A stretch of 64,000 bases of DNA from CAZZNQ01 sp964655775 (GCA_964655775.1 CAZZNQ010000004.1:1-64000), one strand, 5' to 3'. Shown: positions 7,785-16,559, numbered from the stretch's first letter. The notes: generated from the letters alone by a model not told the origin. Made by a program: numbers and translations.

Positions 7785-8966
7785 GTGAAGAAGTTGCGCG
7801 TCGGGCTGGTTGGTGTTGGGTTCGCGGGTTCGTTCCACCTGGAGTGCCTGCGGCGCGTGCACGACGTCCAGGTCGAGGTCGCGGGCGTCACCTCCCTGCG
7901 GGAGGAGAGCCGGCGGGAGTTCGGCGAGGAGCACGGCATCCCCGTCTTCGCGGACATCCACGAGATGCTCGACAACGTGGATATTCTGGACCTGTGCTCG
8001 CCGCCGTACGCTCACGAGGAGGGCATCCTCGCCGCCGCAGAGGCCGGCAAGGGCGTCATCTGCGAGAAGCCGCTCACCGGCTATTTCGGCCCGGAGGACG
8101 TCGGCGAGGAGTGGAAGGGAAGCGAGGCGCCGAAGGTCGACATGCTCACGGATGTGGTCGAGCGCCTGAGACGCATCGCCGCCGCGGTCCGGGAATCGGG
8201 CATCATGTTCGGCTACGCCGAGAACTACATCTACGCGCCGACGATCCAGAAGGAGCGGGAGATCGTCGAGAAATCCGGTGCGCAGATCCTGCGCATGATC
8301 GGCGAGGAGTCGCACAACGGCTCCGCTTCGCCGGTCTACGGAATCTGGCGCTATGCCGGCGGCGGATCGCTCATCGGCAAGGGCTGCCACCCGCTGGGCG
8401 GCATGCTCTACCTGAAGCGCGTCGAGGGCCTGGCGCGCGACGGCAAGCCGATCCGGCCCGTCAGTGTGAGCGCGCGCACCCACGAGATCACGCGCCTGCC
8501 CAACTACCGCGACGCCGGCTTCATCCGCACCGATTACCACGACATCGAGGACTACGGGTTCATGCACGTGGTCTTCGAAGACGGCACCATCGCTGACGTC
8601 GTCACCAGCGAGCTCGTCCTGGGCGGCGTCTACGACTTCGTGGAGGTCTTCGCCAACAACCACCGCACCAAGTGCCGCCTGAGCCCGGCCGGCCTGATGG
8701 ACACCTACAATCCCAAGGGCGCCCAGTTCGACGACATCTACCTGATGGAGAAGGTCAGCACGCAGGAGGGATGGGTGCCCGCCGCGCCGGACGAGAACTT
8801 CACGATGGGCTATTACGCCGAGATCCAGGACTTCATGGAGTGCGCTGCCAAGGGGCGGACGCCGCAGTGCGACCTGGGACTGGGCCTGGACACCGTCGCC
8901 GCCATCTACGCGGCTTACGTGTCCGAGGAGAAGCACGGCGCCGAAATGGAAGTGCCGCGGCTGTGA
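7785..8966 (+). CDS. Gfo/Idh/MocA-family oxidoreductase
   Basis: A 393-residue NAD(P)-dependent sugar or polyol oxidoreductase. The Rossmann fold starts LRVGLVGVGFAGSFHLE, the EKP motif appears as GVICEKPLTGYFG near residue 100, and GKGCHPLGGMLYL supplies the conserved His of the C-terminal domain. GTG at 7785 is preferred to GTG at 7779 because the GGAGGAGG box overlaps the latter. A decayed tail highly similar to this protein's last 18 residues lies after the next gene, so this gene once had a neighbouring paralog. The substrate is not predictable. Confidence 0.88.
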   Translation: MKKLRVGLVGVGFAGSFHLECLRRVHDVQVEVAGVTSLREESRREFGEEHGIPVFADIHEMLDNVDILDLCSPPYAHEEGILAAAEAGKGVICEKPLTGYFGPEDVGEEWKGSEAPKVDMLTDVVERLRRIAAAVRESGIMFGYAENYIYAPTIQKEREIVEKSGAQILRMIGEESHNGSASPVYGIWRYAGGGSLIGKGCHPLGGMLYLKRVEGLARDGKPIRPVSVSARTHEITRLPNYRDAGFIRTDYHDIEDYGFMHVVFEDGTIADVVTSELVLGGVYDFVEVFANNHRTKCRLSPAGLMDTYNPKGAQFDDIYLMEKVSTQEGWVPAAPDENFTMGYYAEIQDFMECAAKGRTPQCDLGLGLDTVAAIYAAYVSEEKHGAEMEVPRL

Positions 8967-9009
8967 GAGGGGACGGCGAGACACCGGGTCTTCCTGCTGG
9001 GAGCAACAG

Positions 9010-9810
9010 ATGGAACTGAAGGACGTGGACGCGAGCACGGAGGATGCGTTCCTGCGGTGCCTGCACCTGGAAGCTCCCGCTGAGCCGGAGACCCTGGCGC
9101 TGCGCCGGCGGTGGTACGACCGGTTCAAGGAGCGCGGCCTGCGGGCCAAGGTGCTGGTTGACGGCGATGGCAACGCGGTGGCGCTGGGCCAGTACGTGCC
9201 CATCGAGATATCGCCGTTCATCGGTGAGGGGCTGGCGGCCATCCTCTGCATGTGGGTGCACGGCTACAAGCACCGTATCGGAAACCAGCGGGGGCGCGGA
9301 TATGGCCGGCTGCTGCTCGAAGGCATGGAGGCCGAGATCGCCCGTGACGGCTATGCGGGCATCGCCGCCTGGGGCATGGACTTCCCCTACTGGAACCCCG
9401 TCTCGTGGTATCTCGCGCGCGGCTACAAGCGAGCCGACCAGCGCGGGCTGGAGGCGCTCGTCTGGAAGCCGCTGCGCGACGGTGCGGTCGCACCTAAGTT
9501 CATCCGGGGGCCTGAGACGGTTCCGGCGCCAACCGACAGGCCGGGCGTGAGAATGTACCTCAATGCGTGGTGTGGCGGCGGCTGTCACATCGCCCATCTG
9601 GCTCGCTGCGCGGCCCGGCAGTTGGGGGATGAGATCGAATACGTCGAGATCGACGTCGACGACAAGGCCGCCATGCTGGAGCACGGCGTCGACTTCGGGC
9701 TGTTTGTCAACGGCAAGCCGTACAGGCCCTTTGAGGAACCGTGGCCCCTGGAGCGGCTGGTCGCGGACCTGAAGGGCTCGATGAAAGGCCGCGGCGCGGA
9801 CAGCGGGTGA
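9010..9810 (+). CDS. GNAT N-acetyltransferase with thioredoxin-like C-terminal domain (YoaP-like)
   Basis: A 266-residue protein. Residues 1-150 form a GNAT fold, with the acetyl-CoA loop NQRGRGYGRLLLEGM at 92-106. Residues 180-255 resemble a short thioredoxin-like domain with Trp-Cys-Gly-Gly-Gly-Cys at 187-192 and a beta-strand YVEIDVDD. This order matches YoaP of Bacillus as I recall it. The acetylated substrate is unknown. The two cysteines suggest redox sensing or metal binding next to an acetyltransferase. It starts 43 bp after the oxidoreductase gene with a weak ribosome-binding site (CTGGGAG). Confidence 0.75.
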   Translation: MELKDVDASTEDAFLRCLHLEAPAEPETLALRRRWYDRFKERGLRAKVLVDGDGNAVALGQYVPIEISPFIGEGLAAILCMWVHGYKHRIGNQRGRGYGRLLLEGMEAEIARDGYAGIAAWGMDFPYWNPVSWYLARGYKRADQRGLEALVWKPLRDGAVAPKFIRGPETVPAPTDRPGVRMYLNAWCGGGCHIAHLARCAARQLGDEIEYVEIDVDDKAAMLEHGVDFGLFVNGKPYRPFEEPWPLERLVADLKGSMKGRGADSG

Positions 9811-9878
9811 TCGGTCTTGGCACTCAACTGCGTCGCTCGCATGCGAGGACTCTGGGGCATGGGTCGGTCCCGTCATGC

Positions 9879-9935
9879 GCGGCCCATGTGTCCGAAGAGA
9901 TGAAGGGCGCCGAGGTGGACGTCCCGCGCCTGTAA
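9879..9935 (+). pseudogene. remnant tail of a second Gfo/Idh/MocA oxidoreductase
   Basis: Nineteen codons ending in TAA encode AAHVSEEMKGAEVDVPRL. The intact oxidoreductase at 7785-8966 ends AAYVSEEKHGAEMEVPRL: 13 of 18 residues are identical and most of the others conservative. No homology extends further upstream in this frame. I infer that a paralogous gene stood here and was deleted except for its 3' end, possibly by recombination between tandem copies. Confidence 0.7.
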
Positions 9936-9942
9936 GCGGGTG

Positions 9943-10218
9943 TCAGTCTTCCTTCTTGGCGGCGGCTTCCTTGGCCTTCTCGATGAGTTCGAGCAGGCTG
10001 AGCACCTTCGGCTTCGGCTGGGGATTCAGCAGGCGCTGCATTTCTTCCTCCGGCAGGTTCTCTTCGAGGAAGGCGCGCACGTCGAACACCTCCCACCAGC
10101 AGTTGAGGATGTGGTGGCAGATGGTGCAGCCTTCCTGGAGGCGGCAGTAGCGGAACGATACCGGATGCCCGAGGCGTTTGCAGCGTATGGTTCGTTCGTC
10201 CTGTTCGTCTATCGGCAT
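9943..10218 (-). CDS. small Cys-rich protein, putative metal-binding
   Basis: A 91-residue soluble protein. Five cysteines (13, 25, 31, 34, 40) lie in the first half: CKRLGHPVSFRYCR, then CTICHHILNC, then WW and FDVRAFL. The second half is a charged helix with a Lys/Ala-rich end. The pattern suggests a zinc or Fe-S site. I cannot name a family. ATG at 10218 is chosen because GGAG lies 8 bases before it; a GTG at 10227 is also in frame. It is downstream of trpB2 on the same strand, about 100 bp away. Confidence 0.7.
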   Translation of the reverse strand: MPIDEQDERTIRCKRLGHPVSFRYCRLQEGCTICHHILNCWWEVFDVRAFLEENLPEEEMQRLLNPQPKPKVLSLLELIEKAKEAAAKKED

Positions 10219-10247
10219 CGCGGGCACTCCGTGCGATGATGAGAAAC

Positions 10248-10281
10248 GGGCAGATCCAACCCAAGCGGGCCGGGTCTGCCC
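10248..10281 (-). terminator. possible terminator hairpin after trpB2
   Basis: GGGCAGA and TCTGCCC form a perfect 7-bp outer stem, with further GC pairs inside. On the minus strand it follows the trpB2 stop by about 40 bases and is followed by GTTTCTC. A second small GC hairpin (around 10298-10312) lies between it and the stop. The T-run is weak. Confidence 0.35.
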
Positions 10282-10320
10282 GGTGTTTGTCCGGTTGAGG
10301 CCCGGTGGGCCCTATGGCCA

Positions 10321-11679
10321 TTATACCTGAGGCTTGGGCAGTCCCTCCAGACCCGCCAGCGACTTCCGCATGTCCTCCTCCGGCAGCGCATAGTCTTCCA
10401 GCTTGCCGCTGAAGTAGGCGTCGTAGCCGGAAAGGTCCATCAACCCGTGGCCGGACCAGTTGAAGAGGATGACCTTCTCCTTGCCCTCTTCCTTCGCCTT
10501 AATCGCCTCCTGGATCACGGTCGCGATCGCGTGCGACGTTTCCGGCGCGGGGATGAAGCCCTCGGTGCGGGCAAACTGCACGGCGGCGCCGTAGCACTCA
10601 AGCTGGTGCAGCGCGCGTGCCTCGATCAGCCCGTCCTTGAGCACCTGACTGACCAGCGGCGCGGTGCCGTGGTAGCGCAGTCCGCCGGCGTGGATCGGGG
10701 CGGGCACAAAGTTGTGGCCCAGGGAGTGCATCGGCAGCAGCGGCGTCATCATCGCCGTGTCGCCGAAGTCGTATACGAACGGCGCGCGCGTCAGGGTCGG
10801 GCAGGCGGTCGGCTCGGCGGCGATAACCTGCACCTCCTTGCCGTGGACTTTGTCGCAGATGAACGGGAAGGCGAGGCCGGCGAAGTTTGACCCGCCGCCC
10901 ACGCAGCCGACCACGACATCCGGGTACTCGCCTGCGATCCCCATCTGCTTCTTTGCTTCCAGGCCGATGATGGTCTGGTGCAGCAGCACGTGGTTGAGCA
11001 CGCTTCCCAGGGAGTAACGCGTGTTCTCGCTGGTCACCGCATCCTCGACGGCCTCGCTGATGGCGATGCCCAGGCTGCCGGGGGTGTCCGGCATCTCGGC
11101 CAGTATCGCTCTGCCCGCCTCGGTCTGGTCGCTGGGGCTGGGCACGCACTCGGCGCCCCAGGTTTGCATCATCAGCTTGCGGAAGGGCTTCTGGTCGAAG
11201 CTGATGCGCACCATGTAGACCTTGCACTCCAGGTCGAACAGGCTGCAGCACATCGCCAGGGCGCTGCCCCACTGCCCGGCGCCGGTCTCGGTGGTGATGC
11301 GCTTGATGCCGAACACTTTGTTGTAGTATGCCTGTGCGATGGCCGTGTTGGGCTTATGGCTGCCTGGAGGCGAGACTCCCTCGTTCTTGTAGTAGATGTG
11401 CGCCGGCGTGTCGAGCGCCTCTTCCAGGGCCTTTGCGCGGTGCAGCGGGCTGGGTCGCCAGAGCGTGAGCTTCTCCAGCACTTCCTCGGGTATGTCGATC
11501 CAGCGCTCCTGGCTGACCTCTTGCTCGATGAGGTTCATGGGGAACACGGGCGCAAGGTCTTCCGGCGCCAGAGGCTTGCCGGTGCCCGGATTGAGCGGCG
11601 GCTGCATGCCGTGGGGCAGGTCGGCCTGGATGTTGTACCACTGTCTCGGGATCTCGTCTTCCTTCAGGATGATGCGCAT
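10321..11679 (-). CDS. trpB2: TrpB2-type tryptophan synthase beta-like PLP enzyme
   Basis: A 452-residue PLP-dependent enzyme. It begins MRIILKEDEIPRQWYNIQADLP, typical of the long TrpB2 class rather than classical TrpB. The Schiff-base lysine lies in GVSPPGSHKPNTA, ETGAGQWGSALA follows, and the phosphate-binding loop is GCVGGGSNFAGLAFPF. TrpB2 converts indole and serine to tryptophan, often acting without TrpA, so it can salvage indole. No other trp gene is in the window. The ATG at 11679 fits the family N-terminus; GTG at 11691 is an in-frame alternative. It may salvage indole arising from the aromatic amino acid pathway encoded upstream (inference). Confidence 0.9.
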   Translation of the reverse strand: MRIILKEDEIPRQWYNIQADLPHGMQPPLNPGTGKPLAPEDLAPVFPMNLIEQEVSQERWIDIPEEVLEKLTLWRPSPLHRAKALEEALDTPAHIYYKNEGVSPPGSHKPNTAIAQAYYNKVFGIKRITTETGAGQWGSALAMCCSLFDLECKVYMVRISFDQKPFRKLMMQTWGAECVPSPSDQTEAGRAILAEMPDTPGSLGIAISEAVEDAVTSENTRYSLGSVLNHVLLHQTIIGLEAKKQMGIAGEYPDVVVGCVGGGSNFAGLAFPFICDKVHGKEVQVIAAEPTACPTLTRAPFVYDFGDTAMMTPLLPMHSLGHNFVPAPIHAGGLRYHGTAPLVSQVLKDGLIEARALHQLECYGAAVQFARTEGFIPAPETSHAIATVIQEAIKAKEEGKEKVILFNWSGHGLMDLSGYDAYFSGKLEDYALPEEDMRKSLAGLEGLPKPQV

Positions 11680-11799
11680 CGGAGTGCCCACTTTCCGCGA
11701 ATCCCTTCCGTTAAGAGAGTAGGGGAGAGGCCGTCAACTGGAATGCAGGATGCCAGTTTAGCCCTTCAGGCGGTCCTGTCAAGCGCATTCCGCGGAGCT

Positions 11800-13680
11800 T
11801 CAGAGACCACCGGGGCCGAAGCGCTTGAACCAGTGGCCGAAGGTGATGAGGCACATCAACGCCCGGACGTGCCGTCGCCGGTGTGACATGTGTTCGGCAA
11901 CCAACTGCCGGAGGCGTCCCAGGTCGAACAGGTCCGGGGGGATCGCCTCTTCGTCGTTCAGCATCGCGTTCAGCATCTCGCGGAACGGCGGCGTGCGCAG
12001 AAGCTCGCCGCGCTCGGGCCAGCTCTCGTTGGTGGTGGTGCGGGGCACCAGTCGGCACGTGCGGAGCGCCGCCAGAGGTACCTCCCCGAGCAGTTGCGCC
12101 GCCCACGCCAGCAGGGGAGGGGCATCCACGCGGACCCCCGTGTTAGCGTACGGAATGCTCCACAGTTGCGGATCGAGCAGCTTCAGGGCCTTCTTGAACA
12201 CACGGCCGCCTCGTCGGAAGGCGACGGGCATCGCCGTCGAGAGCTCCAGCAGGCGCCTGTCCAGGCACATCGAGCGATACTCAGTGTAGGGCCGCAGGCA
12301 GGTCAGGTTCATGAACGCCTCCACGCGGCCGGGGCTGACGAATCCGCCGACGTGCGCGACGACGTCGTTCGGATCGTCGGCGTCGGCGTCGTCCATCTGC
12401 TCCCGGATCGTGGCGTACATGATCTCCCGGTACCTTTTTCGCCACGGTTCGCGGAAGAACGTCCACGGGTGCGAGGGGAAGGTGCTCTTGCAGTCGATGC
12501 GCAGTATCTGCTCCTCGATGCCGCCGAAGGTGTGGTGCTTCTGGTGCGGCCAGGGGATGCGCAGCCCGCGCACCGGCTTCATGCTGGCCCAGTAGACGCC
12601 CTTGAACAGCGCGTCCATCAGCTCCTCTACGAACAGCACGTCACACTCGTTCCCGATGCCGTCGAACTGCCCGAGGAAGTGGCAACTGTCGAACCGGGCC
12701 ATCCCTCCGGCCAGTTCCACCGCCTGGTCGAGGATGGCCGTGTAGTGTCCGGGCGAGCGACGCAGGAACTCATGCCGCCAGCCTTTGACGCGAGCGATGC
12801 GGCGCGCGATGCGCGCCTCGCGATTGAACCAGTCGGCCACCGTATAGGACCGCATCGGCGCTTCGGACGCCGCCACCAGGGCCCGGGCGTCCAATCCGCC
12901 GCTGAGCAGAACGCCCTTCCGGGCGCGGCCGGACGTCCGGGCTGCGGCGGAATGCCGAAATCCGTCCGCCAGCCCTTCCGCGAACTCGTCCTCGCTACAG
13001 TCCAGCGCCTCGTACTGCAGCCGCCAGTATTTGCGCACGGCGAGCTCGCCGTTCCGGAATTCGAGAACGCCGGCGGCCGGCATCGCCTTCGCCTCGCTGT
13101 AATGCGTGTTGGTGTACTGGCAATGCTGGAACGTGAACATCTGCATCACGGCCGTGACGTCCAGCGAGCCGCCGTCCAGCGCTCCGCACGCGACCAGGCA
13201 GTTGAACCGCGAACTGAAGACGAGCGCGTCTCCCAGCCGGCAGTAGAAGATCGGGCGTGAGAAGAAGGGATCGGTCACGAGCAGGAGGCGGCGTTCCCGC
13301 AGGTCGTAGATCGCTGCGGAAAAGGACCCGTTCGCGATGCGGAAGGCCCTGTCGCCGTGCTGCTCGTAAAGGTGCAGCAGAAGCTCTGCGCTGCTTTCCG
13401 GGTGGCGAAAGCGGTGCCCGGCCGATTCAAGGTCGGCCCGCAGTCGGCCTCTCTCGAAGACTTCCCCGTCCGCCGCGATGAGCAAGCGTTCGTCCTCGCC
13501 GGCGACGGTCTGCGGAGCCGGTTCCACGACGCCGTGGTGGAAGCGCAGCAGGCCGAATGCGGGGACTTCCCGACGGTCACAGCATCGCCCCGCGCCGGTG
13601 CCGACGTGGGCGGCCATGGCGTCCAGAACGCGCCTGGTGGTGGCGGCGTCGGCGCCACAGATGCCCATCAGCTCGCTCAA
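11800..13680 (-). CDS. asparagine synthase-like protein with degenerate glutaminase site
   Basis: A protein of about 626 residues with class-II glutaminase-like (about 1-210) and asparagine synthase (about 230-600) domains. Active glutaminases need Cys directly after Met, but here the N-terminus reads SELMGICGADAA, so no start gives Cys2. The ATP loop is SGGLDARALVAA instead of SGGLDS. These changes suggest it uses free ammonia, another amine, or is not a true asparagine synthetase. The start is TTG at 13680, seven bases after AAGGAG; ATG at 13668 is the alternative but lies 19 bases from that box. It follows the esterase gene by 34 bp, so the two are probably cotranscribed. Confidence 0.75.
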   Translation of the reverse strand: MSELMGICGADAATTRRVLDAMAAHVGTGAGRCCDRREVPAFGLLRFHHGVVEPAPQTVAGEDERLLIAADGEVFERGRLRADLESAGHRFRHPESSAELLLHLYEQHGDRAFRIANGSFSAAIYDLRERRLLLVTDPFFSRPIFYCRLGDALVFSSRFNCLVACGALDGGSLDVTAVMQMFTFQHCQYTNTHYSEAKAMPAAGVLEFRNGELAVRKYWRLQYEALDCSEDEFAEGLADGFRHSAAARTSGRARKGVLLSGGLDARALVAASEAPMRSYTVADWFNREARIARRIARVKGWRHEFLRRSPGHYTAILDQAVELAGGMARFDSCHFLGQFDGIGNECDVLFVEELMDALFKGVYWASMKPVRGLRIPWPHQKHHTFGGIEEQILRIDCKSTFPSHPWTFFREPWRKRYREIMYATIREQMDDADADDPNDVVAHVGGFVSPGRVEAFMNLTCLRPYTEYRSMCLDRRLLELSTAMPVAFRRGGRVFKKALKLLDPQLWSIPYANTGVRVDAPPLLAWAAQLLGEVPLAALRTCRLVPRTTTNESWPERGELLRTPPFREMLNAMLNDEEAIPPDLFDLGRLRQLVAEHMSHRRRHVRALMCLITFGHWFKRFGPGGL

Positions 13681-13714
13681 CAGCCGTCTCCTTGAGGCTT
13701 TTCGGCTTTGCCGA

Positions 13715-15661
13715 CTACCAGTTGGGGATGTCCTCGGGGCTCGCATCCCATACGGCCGGGGACTTCACATGCCTCACCACGCCGGGGCTGCCCAGGTTGG
13801 CGTAGGTCCGCTCGGCAAGACGATAGCTTCCGGGGCGATGGCCGACGAAGACCAGCTCGGTCGGCCAGAGCAGCCCCGCCACCTCGGGCAGGTCGGTGAT
13901 GCGCAGGCAGGAAAGCATCTCGAGGGCCGGCCCGCGCCCGTCCGGCCGGGACACGGCATCCTGCGTTGCGGGCGGGTCCTGCAATACCACCGCCTGCAGG
14001 CCGCCGTCCAGAAGCGCCGCGTACAGGGCCACGGCCCCCATCTCGCCTCGTGCCGCGAGCACGACGCGGTCCGCGTCGACGCCCTCCAGTGCGCGCACCG
14101 CCTCAACGGCCCGCAGGGCGTCGTAGACTCGCATCGACGCGACCGTCCGGCCGAGTATGGCCGAAGCGCGTCGAACGTGCCAGGAGAGTTCCTCGCCCCA
14201 CGACAGGTCGCCGACGCCGCGCAACTCCACGGTTGCGTTCGCCCAGTGCGACAGGCCCTCCACCGCGACGCATGCCTCGCCGCGCGGGCTCTTGAGGGAC
14301 AGAATCACGCCCGATGGTGTCTCAAGGGCCGGGGGCCATTTGATCTGCCCGGGATGCCGCCAGCCGTCCTCGCTGGTGAAGCGGAACCTGGCGCCGCGTG
14401 TCTCTCCAGTCAGGAAGCGCTGGTTGACTTCGAGTTCGAGCGGAATGTTCCGTGGGAAGTGGTTGAAGGACAGCTCGCGCAGGCGGCCGATCACGTCCTC
14501 GCGGCGCTGCCGCAACTCGTCCTGATCCGTGCATGCTGCCGGCATCGCGAGCGGCACAAAGTCGTCTTCCACGGTCGTCGTTCGCTCGTCCGCCGGTATC
14601 TCACCGTTGGGAAAGACGCGCAGCACCTCGAAGTCCTCGTTCGCCTCGGGATCGTAGTCGCCGACTTCCTCCGGAGGCACGTCGCGGCCGGCAAGGTGCT
14701 TGAGGAACCAGGAGTATATGTGCGTGCGGGTTGTCTCGTGGTAGCCGTGGGGGCCCGGCGCCTCGACCATGTCCATCTTGTCCGCCGCCCCGACAATACC
14801 GTAGAGGCGCCGGAGCTTCTCCGCTGTCTCGCGGATCGACTCGATGCGGTACAGGTCGTCGCGATCGGTCGTGGCGATCAGCAGCGGCCGCGGTGCGATC
14901 AAGGCGCCCACGTCGGCCAGGTCCCATAGGTCCGTGTTGATGTGGTACATGCAGTCGCAGTGATGGTCCACCGTCTTCTCGGCCAGGTGGCTGCGCATGG
15001 TGCCGGTGCCGCAGCTTGGGGCCACGCACCGGGCACGCTCGTCCGCCGCGCCCAACCACCAGCTCACGGCGCCTCCGCCCGAGTTGCCGGTGACGCCCAT
15101 CCGTTCGGCGTCCACCTCGGGCCTTTCCGCCAAAAGGTCCAGCGCGCGGATGCCGTTCCACGCTTCGACGCCGGCGGGCGTGAAGCCGCGGCTGTAGAGG
15201 TTGAACCGGCCTCCGTAGAAGACGCCATGGTGGTCGCCGCGGATCTCGCCCAGTTCGATGGTCTCCACCACCAGCGCCACGAAACCGAGCTGCGCGAGTT
15301 TCCGGGCGTGGGGCTGGTAGTGGTGCTTCTGGACGGCGGCGTGCCCGCAAACCTGCACCACGGCGGGAGCCGGATCTTCCAGACCCTCCGGGACGTAAAG
15401 GTTGGCCGTCACGTAAAGTCGCGGCAGGCTCTCGAAGTAGAGCTTCTCAATGCGGTAGCCGTCGCGCTCCGCCACGCCCGTCACCTGCGTGTTCAGCGGT
15501 GTGCGGGGGGCGTTGAGATACGGCGTCAGGCCCAGGCTATCGTGATATCTGGCCAGGCGCATCGGTCGCTCGCGGTGCCAGTCCTCGGCGGATTTGACCG
15601 AACTGAGCGACGCGTCGGTGATGGCGGCGGCCTCGCGACACAGGTAGGTGCGGATGTCCAT
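13715..15661 (-). CDS. large alpha/beta-hydrolase (acetyl xylan esterase / prolyl oligopeptidase-like)
   Basis: A 648-residue hydrolase. The N-terminal half has a strand region YVTANLYVPEGLEDPAPAVV, an oxyanion-type HAAVQKHHY segment and the nucleophile elbow GNSGGG with Ser194. The candidate His is in APGPHGYHETTR near residue 310. Residues 400-648 form a second region that also looks hydrolase-like but lacks an intact nucleophile motif. I see no signal peptide, so it is probably cytoplasmic. Such proteins are common in planctomycete-like genomes as sugar-ester or peptide hydrolases; the substrate is unknown. GAGGAG precedes the ATG. Confidence 0.78.
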   Translation of the reverse strand: MDIRTYLCREAAAITDASLSSVKSAEDWHRERPMRLARYHDSLGLTPYLNAPRTPLNTQVTGVAERDGYRIEKLYFESLPRLYVTANLYVPEGLEDPAPAVVQVCGHAAVQKHHYQPHARKLAQLGFVALVVETIELGEIRGDHHGVFYGGRFNLYSRGFTPAGVEAWNGIRALDLLAERPEVDAERMGVTGNSGGGAVSWWLGAADERARCVAPSCGTGTMRSHLAEKTVDHHCDCMYHINTDLWDLADVGALIAPRPLLIATTDRDDLYRIESIRETAEKLRRLYGIVGAADKMDMVEAPGPHGYHETTRTHIYSWFLKHLAGRDVPPEEVGDYDPEANEDFEVLRVFPNGEIPADERTTTVEDDFVPLAMPAACTDQDELRQRREDVIGRLRELSFNHFPRNIPLELEVNQRFLTGETRGARFRFTSEDGWRHPGQIKWPPALETPSGVILSLKSPRGEACVAVEGLSHWANATVELRGVGDLSWGEELSWHVRRASAILGRTVASMRVYDALRAVEAVRALEGVDADRVVLAARGEMGAVALYAALLDGGLQAVVLQDPPATQDAVSRPDGRGPALEMLSCLRITDLPEVAGLLWPTELVFVGHRPGSYRLAERTYANLGSPGVVRHVKSPAVWDASPEDIPNW

Positions 15662-15694
15662 CGATATGCTCCTCGCGCTGCATGGGATGGCGTT

Positions 15695-15723
15695 AGGATA
15701 GCGGTCTGGACACGAGTGTGCAA
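15695..15723 (-). promoter_or_regulatory. promoter for the esterase gene
   Basis: On the minus strand TTGCAC (15718-15723) and TATCCT (15695-15700) are separated by 17 bases, about 34 bp upstream of the esterase ATG. It is divergent from the promoter at 15744-15771. Confidence 0.5.
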
Positions 15724-15743
15724 TAACCGGGGAGAATCCGGGG

Positions 15744-15771
15744 TTGTGGGCGCGTGGCACGCGGCTATAAT
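15744..15771 (+). promoter_or_regulatory. promoter for the coiled-coil exported protein gene
   Basis: TTGTGG (15744-15749) and a consensus TATAAT (15766-15771) with a 16-base spacer lie about 60 bp upstream of the ATG at 15832. Confidence 0.55.
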
Positions 15772-15831
15772 CGAAGTGAGTGGTCTATGGCGATGTAGAG
15801 GGTAATCCGCTGGCAAACGGAGGAGGAGAAG

Positions 15832-16503
15832 ATGAAGATCAGGTGGGTGGCCGCACTGGCGGTGTTGTGCTGGGTGGGCGTGCTGGCCGTCAACGCGACG
15901 GCCGGAGAGCCTCACGAGGAGCTGGAACGCCACGCCGTGCCCGAGCGGCGGATGGAGCTGTTACGGCGCCATGCCCGGGCCATGGAGGAAATGGGCGACC
16001 GTGAAACGGCCGAGCGGATACGGCGCGACATGCTTCGCGAACTACACCGCGGAGAACGGAAGACCGACCGGGACCGCGAATGGAAAGAGCACCCGTGGAA
16101 CGGCAGGGAGCCTGAGGAGTGGTCGCGTTTGCAGGAACGCGTGCGCGAACTCCGGCACGCGGCCGAGATCCTGCGCCAGGAGGATATGCCGGACGCCGCC
16201 GAAGAACTCCTCGCCCGTGCTGAACGCATGGAGCGCGAACTCAGAGAGATGCACGCACGTCGGGAGCGCGACATGCGAGGTGGCACGTTCGTGCCGGAGA
16301 GGGGCAGGGGCCTCGACGGCGAAATCGAGGCGTTGGCTCGTCAGCAGGAAGAACTCCGCGAGAGGATGCGGGACGTGCACGCCGCCCTGGAGCGGCGTCT
16401 GAACGCGACCGGCGAAGAGGTGGAGCGTCTCAGGGCTACAGTGGAGAACCTGCGGCGTGAGGTCCGGGAACTGCGGGGTGCTGGTGAGGACCGCGAAAGG
16501 TAG
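15832..16503 (+). CDS. exported coiled-coil protein
   Basis: A 223-residue protein with a cleavable signal peptide (MKIRWVAALAVLCWVGVLAV, cut after NATA-GEP) followed by an almost entirely helical, charged body rich in Glu, Arg and Leu. Heptad-like patterns run through ELREMHARRERDMRG and LERRLNATGEEVERLRATV. It should be a periplasmic coiled coil. GGAGGAGGAG is just before the ATG. It converges on the phage-shock operon across a strong hairpin. I do not recognise a family; planctomycete-like genomes encode many such secreted coiled-coil proteins. Confidence 0.75.
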   Translation: MKIRWVAALAVLCWVGVLAVNATAGEPHEELERHAVPERRMELLRRHARAMEEMGDRETAERIRRDMLRELHRGERKTDRDREWKEHPWNGREPEEWSRLQERVRELRHAAEILRQEDMPDAAEELLARAERMERELREMHARRERDMRGGTFVPERGRGLDGEIEALARQQEELRERMRDVHAALERRLNATGEEVERLRATVENLRREVRELRGAGEDRER

Positions 16504-16533
16504 GTTGGCGGGGCCGCCGTTCTAAGACCTGAG

Positions 16534-16559
16534 GCCGGCCGGGCACAGACCCGGCCGGC
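16534..16559. terminator. bidirectional hairpin terminator
   Basis: Arms GCCGGCCGGG and CCCGGCCGGC (10 bp, perfect) around CACAGA lie between two convergent genes. On the plus strand the hairpin is followed by ACCTTATTCC. Position and symmetry suggest a shared terminator for the coiled-coil gene and the phage-shock operon. Confidence 0.65.

Noticed and set aside
9836..9847. 12-base palindrome CTCGCATGCGAG
   Set aside because: It is isolated, lies in decayed intergenic DNA, and is short enough to be chance in GC-rich sequence.
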